Shown: positions 1-5,135, numbered from the stretch's first letter. The stretch is 5,135 nucleotides of DNA from an uncultured Erysipelotrichaceae bacterium (GCA_902766675.1 CACXEN010000030.1:1-5135), one strand, 5' to 3'. Numbers and translations are program-made. The notes: generated by a model not told the origin, from the letters alone.

Positions 1-1
1 A

Positions 2-145
2 AAGGTAAAACGATTTGAAGAAGTATTTGGTAAACGAATCATTGAAGCATTCTATTCTGATTCTCTTTCCGATACACCGTTAGCAAAACTTGCCAATGAC
101 GCCTATCTTGTCAAAGGGGATAAGTTAAAGAAGTGGCCACAATAA
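2..145 (+). CDS. HAD-superfamily (HAD-IB-like) hydrolase, C-terminal fragment
   Basis: This is the last 47 codons of a gene that begins left of the window, ending at TAA 143-145. The peptide contains the block YSDSLSDTPLAKLA, which fits motif IV of HAD phosphatases of the SerB-like IB subgroup; its paired aspartates normally hold the catalytic Mg2+. The KVKRF at the very start fits the region of the motif III lysine. The tail (AYLVKGDKLKKW) resembles the usual end of these proteins, so the C-terminus looks intact. Family members are cytoplasmic phosphomonoesterases that use an N-terminal aspartate as nucleophile, but that part and the substrate-selecting cap are outside the window, so the substrate cannot be named. 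It converges on pta and shares the terminator hairpin just after its stop. Confidence 0.8.
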   Translation, partial: KVKRFEEVFGKRIIEAFYSDSLSDTPLAKLANDAYLVKGDKLKKWPQ

Positions 146-171
146 AAGACCTTGTAAACCAAGGCCTTTTT
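144..171. terminator. Bidirectional intrinsic terminator between the HAD gene and pta
   Basis: The arms at 144-154 and 160-170 form an 11-position stem around a 5-base loop (TAAAC, 155-159). Read rightward, the stem has one A-C mismatch (149/165) and is followed by a good T run. Read leftward, the same position becomes a G-U wobble, so the helix is unbroken, but the T run is mostly within the stem arm. It begins inside the HAD stop codon and ends 6 bases before the pta stop, so it can end both convergent transcripts. Confidence 0.8.
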
Positions 172-177
172 GTTTGA

Positions 178-1176
178 TTATTGTTGCGCTTGTACTGCAG
201 TAATTGCGGTAACACCTACGATATCTTCCCAAGAGCAACCTCTAGATAAATCATTTACTGGTTTCGCAATACCTTGTAGCATTGGTCCATATGCCTCAGC
301 TTTAGCAAGACGTTGGACTAGTTTATAACCACTATTACCAGCATCTAGGTTAGGGAATACAAGTACATTTGCTTTACCTGCAACAGGTGAATCTGGTGCT
401 TTAGATGCACCAACACTTGGAACAATTGCGGCATCTACTTGCATTTCACCATCACAGTTTAGATCAGGATAATTTGCATGTGCACTTTCTACTGCAGCAA
501 CCACTTTATCAACGAGTGCATGTTTTGCACTACCTTTTGTTGAGTGGGAAATAAATGCGACTACTGGATCAGCTCCAACTAAGTCTTTGAAACTCTTTGC
601 GCTATCATTAGCGATTGCGGCTAGTTGTTCTGGATCTGGATCTTGGTTTAATCCACAGTCCGCAAATACGAATGCTCCATTATGACCATATTCGCAATTT
701 GGTACAACCATCACAAAGAAGCCAGAAACTAATTTCGCACCAGGTGCTGTTTTCAAAATTTGAAGAGCAGGGCGAAGTGTATTAGCTGTAGAGTGACATG
801 CACCAGATACTAGGCCATCACCTTCATTTTGTTTTAACATCATGACACCAAATGTTGTGCAATCTGTTGTAAGTGCTTCTCTAGCAGCTTCAGGTGTCAT
901 ACCTTTTTCTTTTCTTAATTCATATAGTCTATCTACATATTCATCTAATTTATCACTTGTTTTAGGATCGATGCATGTTGCTCCACTAATATCTAGTCCT
1001 AAGCTTTCTGCATCCTTTTTCATTTGATCAACATCACCAAGTAATACAATCTTTGCAAAACCTTCTTTTAATACTGCATCAGCAGCCCGTAATGTTCTTT
1101 CATCTTCTGCTTCTGGTAAGATGATTGTTTTTATGTTTGATTTTGCTTTAGTTTTAATCTCTTCAATAAATGACAT
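178..1176 (-). CDS. pta: Phosphate acetyltransferase (phosphotransacetylase)
   Basis: The product interconverts acetyl-CoA plus phosphate with acetyl phosphate plus CoA, the first half of the Pta-AckA route to acetate and ATP, in the cytoplasm. The protein has 332 residues, the usual size of the short single-domain PTA_PTB form without the N-terminal regulatory domain found in the E. coli enzyme. Visible family blocks are LPEAEDERTLRAA (20-32), GLVSGACHST (121-130), FPNLDAGNSGYK (274-285) and GPMLQGIAKPVNDLSRGCS (297-315). Ser311, Arg312 and Asp318 in SRGCSWED match the catalytic Ser309, Arg310 and Asp316 described for the Methanosarcina enzyme. The ATG at 1174-1176 has an AAGGAG ribosome site 8 bases upstream. 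It is transcribed away from nagB from its own promoter and ends at a shared hairpin. No ackA is in the window. A phosphate butyryltransferase is the main alternative, but the motifs favour Pta. Confidence 0.96.
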   Translation of the reverse strand: MSFIEEIKTKAKSNIKTIILPEAEDERTLRAADAVLKEGFAKIVLLGDVDQMKKDAESLGLDISGATCIDPKTSDKLDEYVDRLYELRKEKGMTPEAAREALTTDCTTFGVMMLKQNEGDGLVSGACHSTANTLRPALQILKTAPGAKLVSGFFVMVVPNCEYGHNGAFVFADCGLNQDPDPEQLAAIANDSAKSFKDLVGADPVVAFISHSTKGSAKHALVDKVVAAVESAHANYPDLNCDGEMQVDAAIVPSVGASKAPDSPVAGKANVLVFPNLDAGNSGYKLVQRLAKAEAYGPMLQGIAKPVNDLSRGCSWEDIVGVTAITAVQAQQ

Positions 1177-1198
1177 ATTTCAATCTCCTTCAAATGAA

Positions 1199-1227
1199 AT
1201 TTTACTATTTTCCATTAGTTTCGCCAA
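1199..1227 (-). promoter_or_regulatory. Predicted sigma-A promoter of pta
   Basis: On the minus strand, a -35 box TTGGCG (1222-1227, 4 of 6 to consensus) is separated by exactly 17 bases from a -10 box TAAAAT (1199-1204, 5 of 6). A start about 7 bases downstream of the -10 would fall near 1192, giving a short leader that just includes the AAGGAG ribosome site at 1185-1190. I found no catabolite-repression (cre-like) site overlapping it. Confidence 0.6.
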
Positions 1228-1248
1228 TAAAAAGGAAAGAAAAAAATG

Positions 1249-1259
1249 CGATATTATCG
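1249..1259. promoter_or_regulatory. Short perfect palindrome in the pta-nagB divergent region, possible operator
   Basis: CGATA-T-TATCG is a perfect 5+1+5 inverted repeat flanked by A-rich DNA on both sides. It lies upstream of the pta promoter and about 60 bases upstream of the nagB start, where a regulator could act on either gene. It is short enough to arise by chance in AT-rich DNA, and no regulator is identified. Confidence 0.25.
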
Positions 1260-1321
1260 AAAAAAAGTGTGGTAGTTTCGAATCTTGGTAGTAAAATATA
1301 AAACATAAAAGGAGAAAAACT

Positions 1322-2050
1322 ATGTTTAATATTATTGTTACAGACAATTACGACCAAGCAAGTTCTGAAGCATTTAAAATAATGCGAGATGTTCTACGTA
1401 AAGAAAATCCAGTGCTAGGTTTAGCAACAGGATCATCACCAGTAGGCTTGTATAAAAAGATGATTGCGGATCACAACACCAATGGTACAAGTTATAAAAA
1501 TGTGATTACATTTAACTTAGATGAATATATTGGTATTCCAAAAACGCATGATCAAAGCTATTACACATTTATGCATGAAAATTTATTTGATCATATTGAT
1601 ATTCCAGAAGAAAATACACACGTTCCAGTAGGAGAAACAGATAATCCTGAAGAAGAATGTGCAAAATATGAAGAAGAATTACAAAAATATACAATTGATA
1701 TTCAAGTATTAGGTATTGGTAGTGATGGTCACATCGCATTCAATGAGCCTGGTACACCATTTGATTCACTAACTCATGTTATGGAATTAGAAGAACAAAC
1801 AAGAAGAGACAATGCACGTTTCTTTGATGATAATATCGATCTTGTGCCTACACATGCGGTAACAATGGGTTTAGCTAGCATTATGCGTGCTAAGAAAATC
1901 ATTATGATTGCGACTGGCGCAAATAAAGCAGATGCTGTATATGACATGATCAAAGGTCAAAAATCTACAGATTGTCCAGCAAGTATCTTACAAGATCATG
2001 ATGATGTAACAATCATTCTTGACAAAGAAGCTGCAACTAGAATTAAGTAG
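1322..2050 (+). CDS. nagB: Glucosamine-6-phosphate deaminase
   Basis: The enzyme converts glucosamine-6-phosphate to fructose-6-phosphate and ammonia, the last step in feeding N-acetylglucosamine or glucosamine carbon into glycolysis. The protein has 242 residues, as in the monofunctional Bacillus-type NagB, and lacks the longer tail of the allosteric E. coli enzyme. It shows the phosphate-binding ATGSSP (35-40), NLDEY with catalytic Asp67, and GIGSDGHIAFNEPG (130-143), in which Asp134, His136 and Glu141 correspond to E. coli Asp141, His143 and Glu148. The ATG at 1322 follows an AAGGAG site (1309-1314) by 7 bases. It is divergent from pta. No clean -35/-10 pair was found for it, although TAAAAT (1292-1297) and TATAAA (1297-1302) are possible -10 boxes. 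No terminator separates it from trxA, so the two may share a transcript. No nagA or sugar transporter is in view. Confidence 0.96.
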   Translation: MFNIIVTDNYDQASSEAFKIMRDVLRKENPVLGLATGSSPVGLYKKMIADHNTNGTSYKNVITFNLDEYIGIPKTHDQSYYTFMHENLFDHIDIPEENTHVPVGETDNPEEECAKYEEELQKYTIDIQVLGIGSDGHIAFNEPGTPFDSLTHVMELEEQTRRDNARFFDDNIDLVPTHAVTMGLASIMRAKKIIMIATGANKADAVYDMIKGQKSTDCPASILQDHDDVTIILDKEAATRIK

Positions 2051-2058
2051 TGGGCATA

Positions 2059-2087
2059 TTGCTTGCGCATAAAATCCTTTGTGTAAT
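2059..2087 (+). promoter_or_regulatory. Possible own promoter of trxA
   Basis: In the 63-base nagB-trxA gap, TTGCTT (2059-2064, 3 of 6 to consensus) lies 17 bases ahead of TGTAAT (2082-2087, 5 of 6). The resulting start near 2094 would leave a leader holding just the SD site. The -35 match is poor, so read-through from nagB is equally possible. Confidence 0.3.
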
Positions 2088-2096
2088 AATACAAAG
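2077..2096 (+). other. Hairpin just upstream of the trxA ribosome site
   Basis: CTTTGT (2077-2082) pairs with ACAAAG (2091-2096). Inner G-U and T-A pairs extend this to an 8-bp stem with a 4-base loop (AATA). No T run follows, so it is not a standard intrinsic terminator. It would be present only in read-through RNA from nagB and lies 2 bases before the AAGGAGG site, where it could affect trxA translation or mRNA processing. Confidence 0.35.
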
Positions 2097-2098
2097 TG

Positions 2099-2105
2099 AA
2101 GGAGG
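2099..2105 (+). promoter_or_regulatory. trxA ribosome binding site, fixes the start
   Basis: AAGGAGG is a full SD match located 8 bases before the ATG at 2114. The open frame extends back to a GTG at 2096, but that start would put the SD inside the coding sequence and add six residues (MKEESV) not expected in a thioredoxin. Confidence 0.85.
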
Positions 2106-2113
2106 AGAGCGTA

Positions 2114-2425
2114 ATGAAAATTATTGAATCTGTTGAAGAATATGATGCACTTCTAGGTGAAACAAAATCAGTATTCGTAGATTTCTACGCTGACTGGTGT
2201 GGACCATGTAAAATGTTAGGACCAGTTGTTGAGGAGTTAGCTAATGAGAATCCTGATGTAACTTTTATAAAAGTAAATGTGGATGATACTCCAGAGATTG
2301 CACAACGCTATGGTATTATGTCCATTCCTACACTTATCTCATTTAAGGATGGAAAAGTTGCTGCACAAACAATGGGGTTCCAACCTAAAGAAGCATTGAT
2401 GCCACTTGTTGCGGCAGTAAAATAA
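2114..2425 (+). CDS. trxA: Thioredoxin
   Basis: This small cytoplasmic disulfide reductase is normally kept reduced by thioredoxin reductase and donates electrons to reductases such as ribonucleotide reductase. With the ATG at 2114 it has 103 residues, the classic size. The FVDFYADWCGPCK block (21-33) carries the redox pair Cys29 and Cys32, with conserved Trp28 and Pro31. The cis-proline is Pro72 in SIPT, and VNVDD (54-58) lies in the usual strand. There is no signal peptide or membrane anchor, which argues against an extracytoplasmic oxidoreductase. It follows nagB by 63 bases and is closed by a strong terminator. No trxB is nearby. Genomes of this type often have several thioredoxins, so whether this is the main one cannot be judged here. 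Confidence 0.95.
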   Translation: MKIIESVEEYDALLGETKSVFVDFYADWCGPCKMLGPVVEELANENPDVTFIKVNVDDTPEIAQRYGIMSIPTLISFKDGKVAAQTMGFQPKEALMPLVAAVK

Positions 2426-2430
2426 TCACG

Positions 2431-2464
2431 AAAGGACAATTCATAAAAAGAATTGTCTTTTTTT
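2431..2464 (+). terminator. Strong intrinsic terminator after trxA
   Basis: An 8-bp perfect stem, GACAATTC (2435-2442) with GAATTGTC (2450-2457), encloses a 7-base loop. It is extended outward by a G-U pair and three A-T pairs and followed by a run of seven T (2458-2464). It starts 5 bases after the trxA stop and isolates nagB-trxA from the polyamine operon. Confidence 0.93.
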
Positions 2465-2475
2465 ATATATTTCTA

Positions 2476-2503
2476 TTGCATTTTTTAGTAGTTGTCATAT
2501 AAT
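2476..2503 (+). promoter_or_regulatory. Predicted promoter of the regulator-potAB operon
   Basis: A perfect -10 box TATAAT (2498-2503) has TTGCAT (2476-2481, 3 of 6) 16 bases upstream. An overlapping alternative uses TTGTCA (2492-2497, 5 of 6) with AATGAT (2515-2520, 4 of 6) at 17-base spacing. Either one leaves a leader of roughly 35-50 bases before the regulator start and lies directly downstream of the trxA terminator. Confidence 0.55.
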
Positions 2504-2532
2504 TATTTCGGTTTAATGATTATTAATAAAAT

Positions 2533-2549
2533 GTTTAGAATTGTTAAAC
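2533..2549 (+). promoter_or_regulatory. Inverted repeat ahead of the regulator gene, candidate operator
   Basis: GTTTA (2533-2537) and TAAAC (2545-2549) form an inverted repeat with a 7-base spacer ending right before the GGAGGT ribosome site. A second AT-rich inverted repeat, TTAAT-GATT-ATTAA (2513-2526), lies just upstream. Their position between promoter and start would suit autoregulation by the HTH-cupin protein. The halves are short and AT-rich, so chance is a real alternative. Confidence 0.3.
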
Positions 2550-2555
2550 GGAGGT
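2550..2555 (+). promoter_or_regulatory. Ribosome binding site of the HTH-cupin regulator, fixes the start
   Basis: GGAGGT ends 6 bases before the ATG at 2562. The open frame reaches back to a TTG at 2541, but this would place the SD inside the gene, so the ATG is preferred. Confidence 0.85.
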
Positions 2556-2561
2556 AATGGG

Positions 2562-3101
2562 ATGCTTGATATAGGAAAAAGAATCAATCAGCTAAGAAAA
2601 AAGAATGATTTGACTCTCGATGAATTAGCGTCAAGATGTGAATTAACGAAAGGATTTCTATCTCAATTAGAAAGAAATCTAACATCTCCATCCTTGCAGA
2701 CACTAGAGGATATTACCAATGCATTAGGTGTTAGTATGTCACGGTTCTTTACAGAAGATGAAGATGAACAAGTTGTATTTACAAAAGATGATGCGTTTAT
2801 TGATGAACAAGAAGGTAGGACCTTGCATTGGATTGTTCCAAATGCACAAAAGAATGCGATGGAACCAATCATTATAGATTTGCAAGAAGGTGCTTCTTCC
2901 CATGTCATGGCAATTCATAAAGGGGAAGAATTTGGATATGTATTACAAGGAACAATCCAGTTAATGATTAACAATCATTCTAATTACAGTGTGAAAAAGG
3001 GAGAATGTTTCTATGTAAAAGGTAATGAGGAATATTACCTAAAAAATGATGGAAAAAGTAATGCGCGTGTGCTTTGGATATCCACACCGCCAGCATTCTA
3101 A
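2562..3101 (+). CDS. HTH (XRE)-cupin transcriptional regulator of the polyamine operon
   Basis: The 179-residue protein has an N-terminal XRE/HTH_3 DNA-binding domain (about 3-60, with [11 protein letters not shown] at 29-39 as the likely recognition helix region). A linker (60-100) leads to a C-terminal cupin_2 domain (about 105-177) ending in the typical WISTPPAF. This architecture is common in regulators next to polyamine or amino-acid transport genes, the cupin being the presumed ligand sensor. Its stop lies 11 bases before potA, so they are surely cotranscribed and it probably controls this operon; the ligand, presumably a polyamine, is inferred from context only. Cupin motif 1 keeps [12 protein letters not shown] (119-130). 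In motif 2 the usual histidine aligns with Tyr158 and the usual proline with Lys153, although Asn162 is kept, so metal binding may be lost. I give no symbol because PuuR-type naming would overstate what is known. Confidence 0.9.
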   Translation: MLDIGKRINQLRKKNDLTLDELASRCELTKGFLSQLERNLTSPSLQTLEDITNALGVSMSRFFTEDEDEQVVFTKDDAFIDEQEGRTLHWIVPNAQKNAMEPIIIDLQEGASSHVMAIHKGEEFGYVLQGTIQLMINNHSNYSVKKGECFYVKGNEEYYLKNDGKSNARVLWISTPPAF

Positions 3102-3106
3102 GGGGG
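3101..3106 (+). promoter_or_regulatory. G-rich ribosome binding site of potA, decides between two ATGs
   Basis: AGGGGG is a G-substituted form of AGGAGG that begins at the last base of the regulator stop codon. Tandem ATG codons follow at 3110 and 3113. Spacing is 3 bases to the first and 6 to the second, so 3113 is preferred; the difference is one methionine. The open frame also extends back to a TTG at 3074 inside the regulator gene, which has no SD support. Confidence 0.65.
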
Positions 3107-3112
3107 CTAATG

Positions 3113-4681
3113 ATGAAGAAATTAATTGAAGTAAAAAATGTAGTAAAGACATTTGGTAGCCAAGTGGTACTAAAAGGAATTTCATTGGATATCAATGAAA
3201 ATGAATTTGTGACACTTTTGGGACCTTCTGGATGTGGTAAAACAACACTATTAAGAATTATTGCAGGTTTCTTAGAACCAAGTGAAGGCCATGTCATCAT
3301 GGATGGGGAAGATATCGCAACAATTCCAGCTTATAAAAGAGATGTTAATACAGTCTTCCAACATTATGCTCTATTCCCACATTTAGATGTATATGACAAT
3401 ATTGCATTTGGTTTAAAGATTAAAAAACAACCAAAAGATATTATTGATCAAAAAGTTATGCGTATGATATCTCTTGTTGGATTAGAAGGATTTGAGCATA
3501 GAGAAGTCACAAGTCTTTCTGGTGGTCAACAACAACGTGTCGCAATTGCGCGTGCCCTTGTGAATGAACCACGTGTCTTATTATTAGATGAATCATTAAG
3601 CGCATTAGATAAGAATCTAAGAAAAGAAATGCAAGTTGAATTGAAAGAGATTCAAAAAGAAGTAGGTATTACATTTATCTTTGTAACACACGATCAAGAA
3701 GAAGCATTAACAATGTCCGATAAGATTGTGATTATGAAAGATGGTGAAATCGAACAAATTGGTACACCTGCACAAGTATATAATGAACCAATTAATAAAT
3801 ACTGTGCCCAATTCATTGGTGATTCAAATATCATTGATGGCATTATGAAAAAAGATAATCTTGTTAGCTTTGATGATGTGGATTATCAATGTGTAGACTA
3901 TGGATTTGAAGAAAATGAACAAGTAGATATCGTAATTCGTCCAGAGGATGTAGATATCGTAGAAAGAAATAAAGGCTTATTAAATGGTGAAGTAAAATCA
4001 GTCTTATTCAAAGGTGTGCATTATGAAGTGGTTGTAGAAACAAGTAGTGGTACAAGTAAAACTGTCATGATGCATGTCACAAAAGAAAGAGATATTGAAA
4101 ATACTGACGCAAAAGAAAAGATTTCTGCATCAAGTTTCTATATGGATTTAGAAGATGTTGAAACATTAACAGATTCAGAAGTTATCGCTAGAGCCAATGC
4201 CCAAGCATGGAATATAGAGACAGATGAAAATGTGTCACTAACAAAAATACAATATGATGTAAAACCAGAAGAAGGAACGTATGATTGTACATTCTCCACA
4301 GAAGCTGGTACAAGCATTACAGTTCAAATCAATGTGGTAAAACCAGCAGTTGTAGAAGATGTATCAAATGAAGAAAGCATTCAGGCATTTGATTTCTATC
4401 GTTCAGTAGATGAAATCAAAGAATCTGTTGCGCTAGATACAGACTTGGTTCGTTGGGCTGATGCATATGCTTGGAACCAAGAAGATGAATCTAGAGTAGA
4501 CATCTGGGATGTGAAATATGATTTCGATGATGAAACATTGACAGAAGGTGATTATCCAATCACATTCTCCACACAAGGTAGAGAAATCAAAGTTGAAACA
4601 ACAGATGCGATCGAAGAAGGCGAAAGAATTGGATTAATTTGGAACCCTGAAGATATTCACGTTATGAGGAAGATGAAATAA
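3113..4681 (+). CDS. potA: Spermidine/putrescine ABC importer ATP-binding protein with a tandem-repeat insertion in its TOBE domain
   Basis: This is the cytoplasmic ATPase that drives polyamine uptake through PotB/PotC. The ABC domain (about 4-235) is complete: Walker A GPSGCGKT (37-44), Q-loop Gln83, signature LSGGQ (135-139), Walker B VLLLDE (155-160), SALD D-loop (163-166) and switch His193. The common DEPLSALD reads DESLSALD, with Ser161 for proline. IRPEDVDI (275-282) and [19 protein letters not shown] (292-310) are typical of the PotA C-terminal region, and NPEDIHVM (511-518) is its usual end. The protein has 522 residues against about 350-385 for the family. The extra segment, about 327-499, lies between those two TOBE parts and carries two diverged copies of a module of about 75 residues. 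The reading frame is open throughout and the proper family ending returns, so this is an in-frame insertion and not a frameshift or a fusion of two genes. It lies 11 bases after the regulator and 2 bases before potB. Confidence 0.93.
   Translation: MKKLIEVKNVVKTFGSQVVLKGISLDINENEFVTLLGPSGCGKTTLLRIIAGFLEPSEGHVIMDGEDIATIPAYKRDVNTVFQHYALFPHLDVYDNIAFGLKIKKQPKDIIDQKVMRMISLVGLEGFEHREVTSLSGGQQQRVAIARALVNEPRVLLLDESLSALDKNLRKEMQVELKEIQKEVGITFIFVTHDQEEALTMSDKIVIMKDGEIEQIGTPAQVYNEPINKYCAQFIGDSNIIDGIMKKDNLVSFDDVDYQCVDYGFEENEQVDIVIRPEDVDIVERNKGLLNGEVKSVLFKGVHYEVVVETSSGTSKTVMMHVTKERDIENTDAKEKISASSFYMDLEDVETLTDSEVIARANAQAWNIETDENVSLTKIQYDVKPEEGTYDCTFSTEAGTSITVQINVVKPAVVEDVSNEESIQAFDFYRSVDEIKESVALDTDLVRWADAYAWNQEDESRVDIWDVKYDFDDETLTEGDYPITFSTQGREIKVETTDAIEEGERIGLIWNPEDIHVMRKMK
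4118..4339 (+). repeat. Repeat module 1 inside PotA (residues about 336-409)
   Basis: The first of two protein-level tandem modules has the pattern I-A-x-x-FY, an acidic helix-like stretch, A-x-AWN, I-x-YD, EGTY, TFST, G, then alternating hydrophobic residues ending INVV. The last third looks like paired beta strands. The layout recalls Ig-like repeats of Gram-positive wall-anchored proteins, which is a recollection of pattern and not a database match. It shares the 12-base block ACATTCTCCACA (4289-4300) with module 2. Confidence 0.65.
4376..4603 (+). repeat. Repeat module 2 inside PotA (residues about 422-497)
   Basis: The second copy keeps the I-x-A-x-DFY start, A-x-AWN (453-455), YD (469-470), EGDY (478-481), TFST (484-487) and a final strand, but is a few residues longer before the EG-Y turn. 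The TFST codons fall in the same 12-base sequence as in module 1 (4562-4573), 273 bases further on. A short acidic and valine-rich linker (410-421) joins the copies, and PotA's own C-terminal strand resumes directly afterwards. Confidence 0.65.
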
Positions 4682-4683
4682 TC

Positions 4684-5135
4684 ATGAAGAACTTTAGCAA
4701 ACTGATTTACCCATATTTAGTATGGATGGTTGTCATGATTGTACTTCCAATGTTGATGATAGTCTTCTATGCCTTTACAAAAGAAGGAAATTCAGTCTTG
4801 ACGATACAATTCACACTAGAAAATTTCGCGAGATTCTTCTCGGATGAGATTTTCCCAAGTGTTCTTTGGCGCAGCTTAAAAATGGCATTTATTACAACAG
4901 TTATTTGTATACTAATCGGATATCCTTGTGCATACTTTATGGCAAAGCTAAAGCCAAATAGTGCTGCACTAATGGTATTGTTAATAACATTACCAATGTG
5001 GATTAATATGCTAGTTAGAACGTATGCATGGCGCGGTATTCTTAGCTCTGAGGCAATCAGTGCGGAAATGCGTGTATATATTGGTATGGTATATAACTTC
5101 TTGCCATTTATGATCTTACAGATATATACAGCATT
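4684..5135 (+). CDS. potB: Spermidine/putrescine ABC importer permease, N-terminal part
   Basis: The first 150 codons of an inner-membrane permease run off the right edge. PotB pairs with PotC to form the channel driven by PotA. Likely membrane segments are residues 8-31, 65-87, 94-116 (including LPMWINMLVRTYAW, a recognisable PotB/PotC-type block) and 131-149 (GMVYNFLPFMILQIYT, also characteristic). The EAA loop that docks on PotA is expected beyond the edge. The ATG at 4684 is 2 bases after the potA stop, with AGGAAG (4667-4672) inside the end of potA as a somewhat distant ribosome site (11 bases), suggesting translational coupling. The stretch between the third and fourth membrane segments is only about 14 residues, which looks shorter than I expect for PotB. 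PotC is a less likely alternative, because the gene directly after potA is normally potB. Confidence 0.9.
   Translation, partial: MKNFSKLIYPYLVWMVVMIVLPMLMIVFYAFTKEGNSVLTIQFTLENFARFFSDEIFPSVLWRSLKMAFITTVICILIGYPCAYFMAKLKPNSAALMVLLITLPMWINMLVRTYAWRGILSSEAISAEMRVYIGMVYNFLPFMILQIYTA

Noticed and set aside
842..1027. 61-codon open frame on the plus strand inside pta
   Set aside because: It is antisense to a well-conserved enzyme, has no convincing ribosome site and its peptide is low in complexity. It is a shadow of pta.
1177..1321. CcpA (cre) site controlling pta or nagB
   Set aside because: Neither strand shows a sequence close to the cre consensus; the CG-containing words present lack the required flanking pattern.
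2096..2113. GTG start adding six residues to thioredoxin
   Set aside because: The AAGGAGG ribosome site lies inside this extension and is correctly spaced for the ATG at 2114.
2541..2561. TTG start adding seven residues to the HTH-cupin regulator
   Set aside because: The GGAGGT ribosome site lies inside the extension and serves the ATG at 2562.
2663..2908. 81-codon minus-strand open frame inside the HTH-cupin gene
   Set aside because: It overlaps a clear coding gene antisense and has no recognisable domain or ribosome site.
3074..3112. TTG start (3074) adding 13 residues to PotA, including the first of the two tandem ATGs
   Set aside because: It would overlap the regulator gene and has no ribosome site; family N-termini begin at about [10 protein letters not shown]. 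The ATG at 3110 is possible but is too close to the SD.
2980..3300. 106-codon minus-strand open frame across the regulator-potA junction
   Set aside because: It is antisense to two conserved coding ends. Its peptide matches nothing I recognise and it would cut across an operon junction.
3113..4681. PotA length explained by fusion of two genes or a sequencing frameshift
   Set aside because: The frame stays open and the normal PotA C-terminal strand returns after the extra segment, which is what an internal in-frame insertion produces.
1..5135. tRNA or rRNA genes, CRISPR arrays, insertion sequences, riboswitches
   Set aside because: No cloverleaf, regular direct-repeat array, transposase or long structured leader was seen, and every intergenic stretch is under 150 bases.

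Overview
The window is AT-rich, low-GC Gram-positive DNA. Shine-Dalgarno (SD) sites are strong (AAGGAG, AAGGAGG, GGAGGT), intrinsic terminators are compact, and the protein sequences look like Firmicutes. My best guess is the Erysipelotrichia or a nearby gut lineage. That placement rests on general sequence feel rather than a diagnostic marker, and no rRNA or tRNA is present to test it.

Layout: (1) Bases 2-145 are the 3' end of a HAD-superfamily phosphatase reading rightward. (2) A hairpin at 144-171 lies between convergent genes and can serve both. (3) A leftward gene at 178-1176 encodes phosphate acetyltransferase (pta), with a good sigma-A-like promoter at 1199-1227. (4) A divergent intergenic region of about 145 bp separates pta from nagB and holds a short palindrome and a direct repeat. 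(5) Rightward nagB (1322-2050, glucosamine-6-phosphate deaminase) is followed after 63 bp by trxA (2114-2425, thioredoxin), which ends at a strong terminator (2431-2464). (6) A new rightward unit starts from a promoter near 2476-2503. It contains an HTH-cupin regulator (2562-3101), potA (3113-4681) and the first 150 codons of potB (4684 to the window edge). This is the standard order of a regulator-led spermidine/putrescine ABC importer operon; potC and potD are expected beyond the right edge.

Functionally, the left half is central metabolism. Pta links acetyl-CoA to acetyl phosphate, NagB feeds amino-sugar carbon into glycolysis as fructose-6-phosphate, and thioredoxin handles disulfide exchange. 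The right half is polyamine import under a probable local regulator.

The most unusual feature is in potA. It encodes 522 residues, whereas PotA proteins are usually about 350-385. The extra roughly 170 residues lie inside the C-terminal TOBE domain, between a recognisable first half and a recognisable last strand. They contain two diverged tandem copies of a module of about 75 residues whose pattern resembles Ig-like repeats of Gram-positive surface proteins. Such a module in a cytoplasmic ATPase is unexpected and is the main lead here. Three starts (trxA, the regulator and potA) were set at internal ATGs because the SD sequence lies inside the longer open frame.
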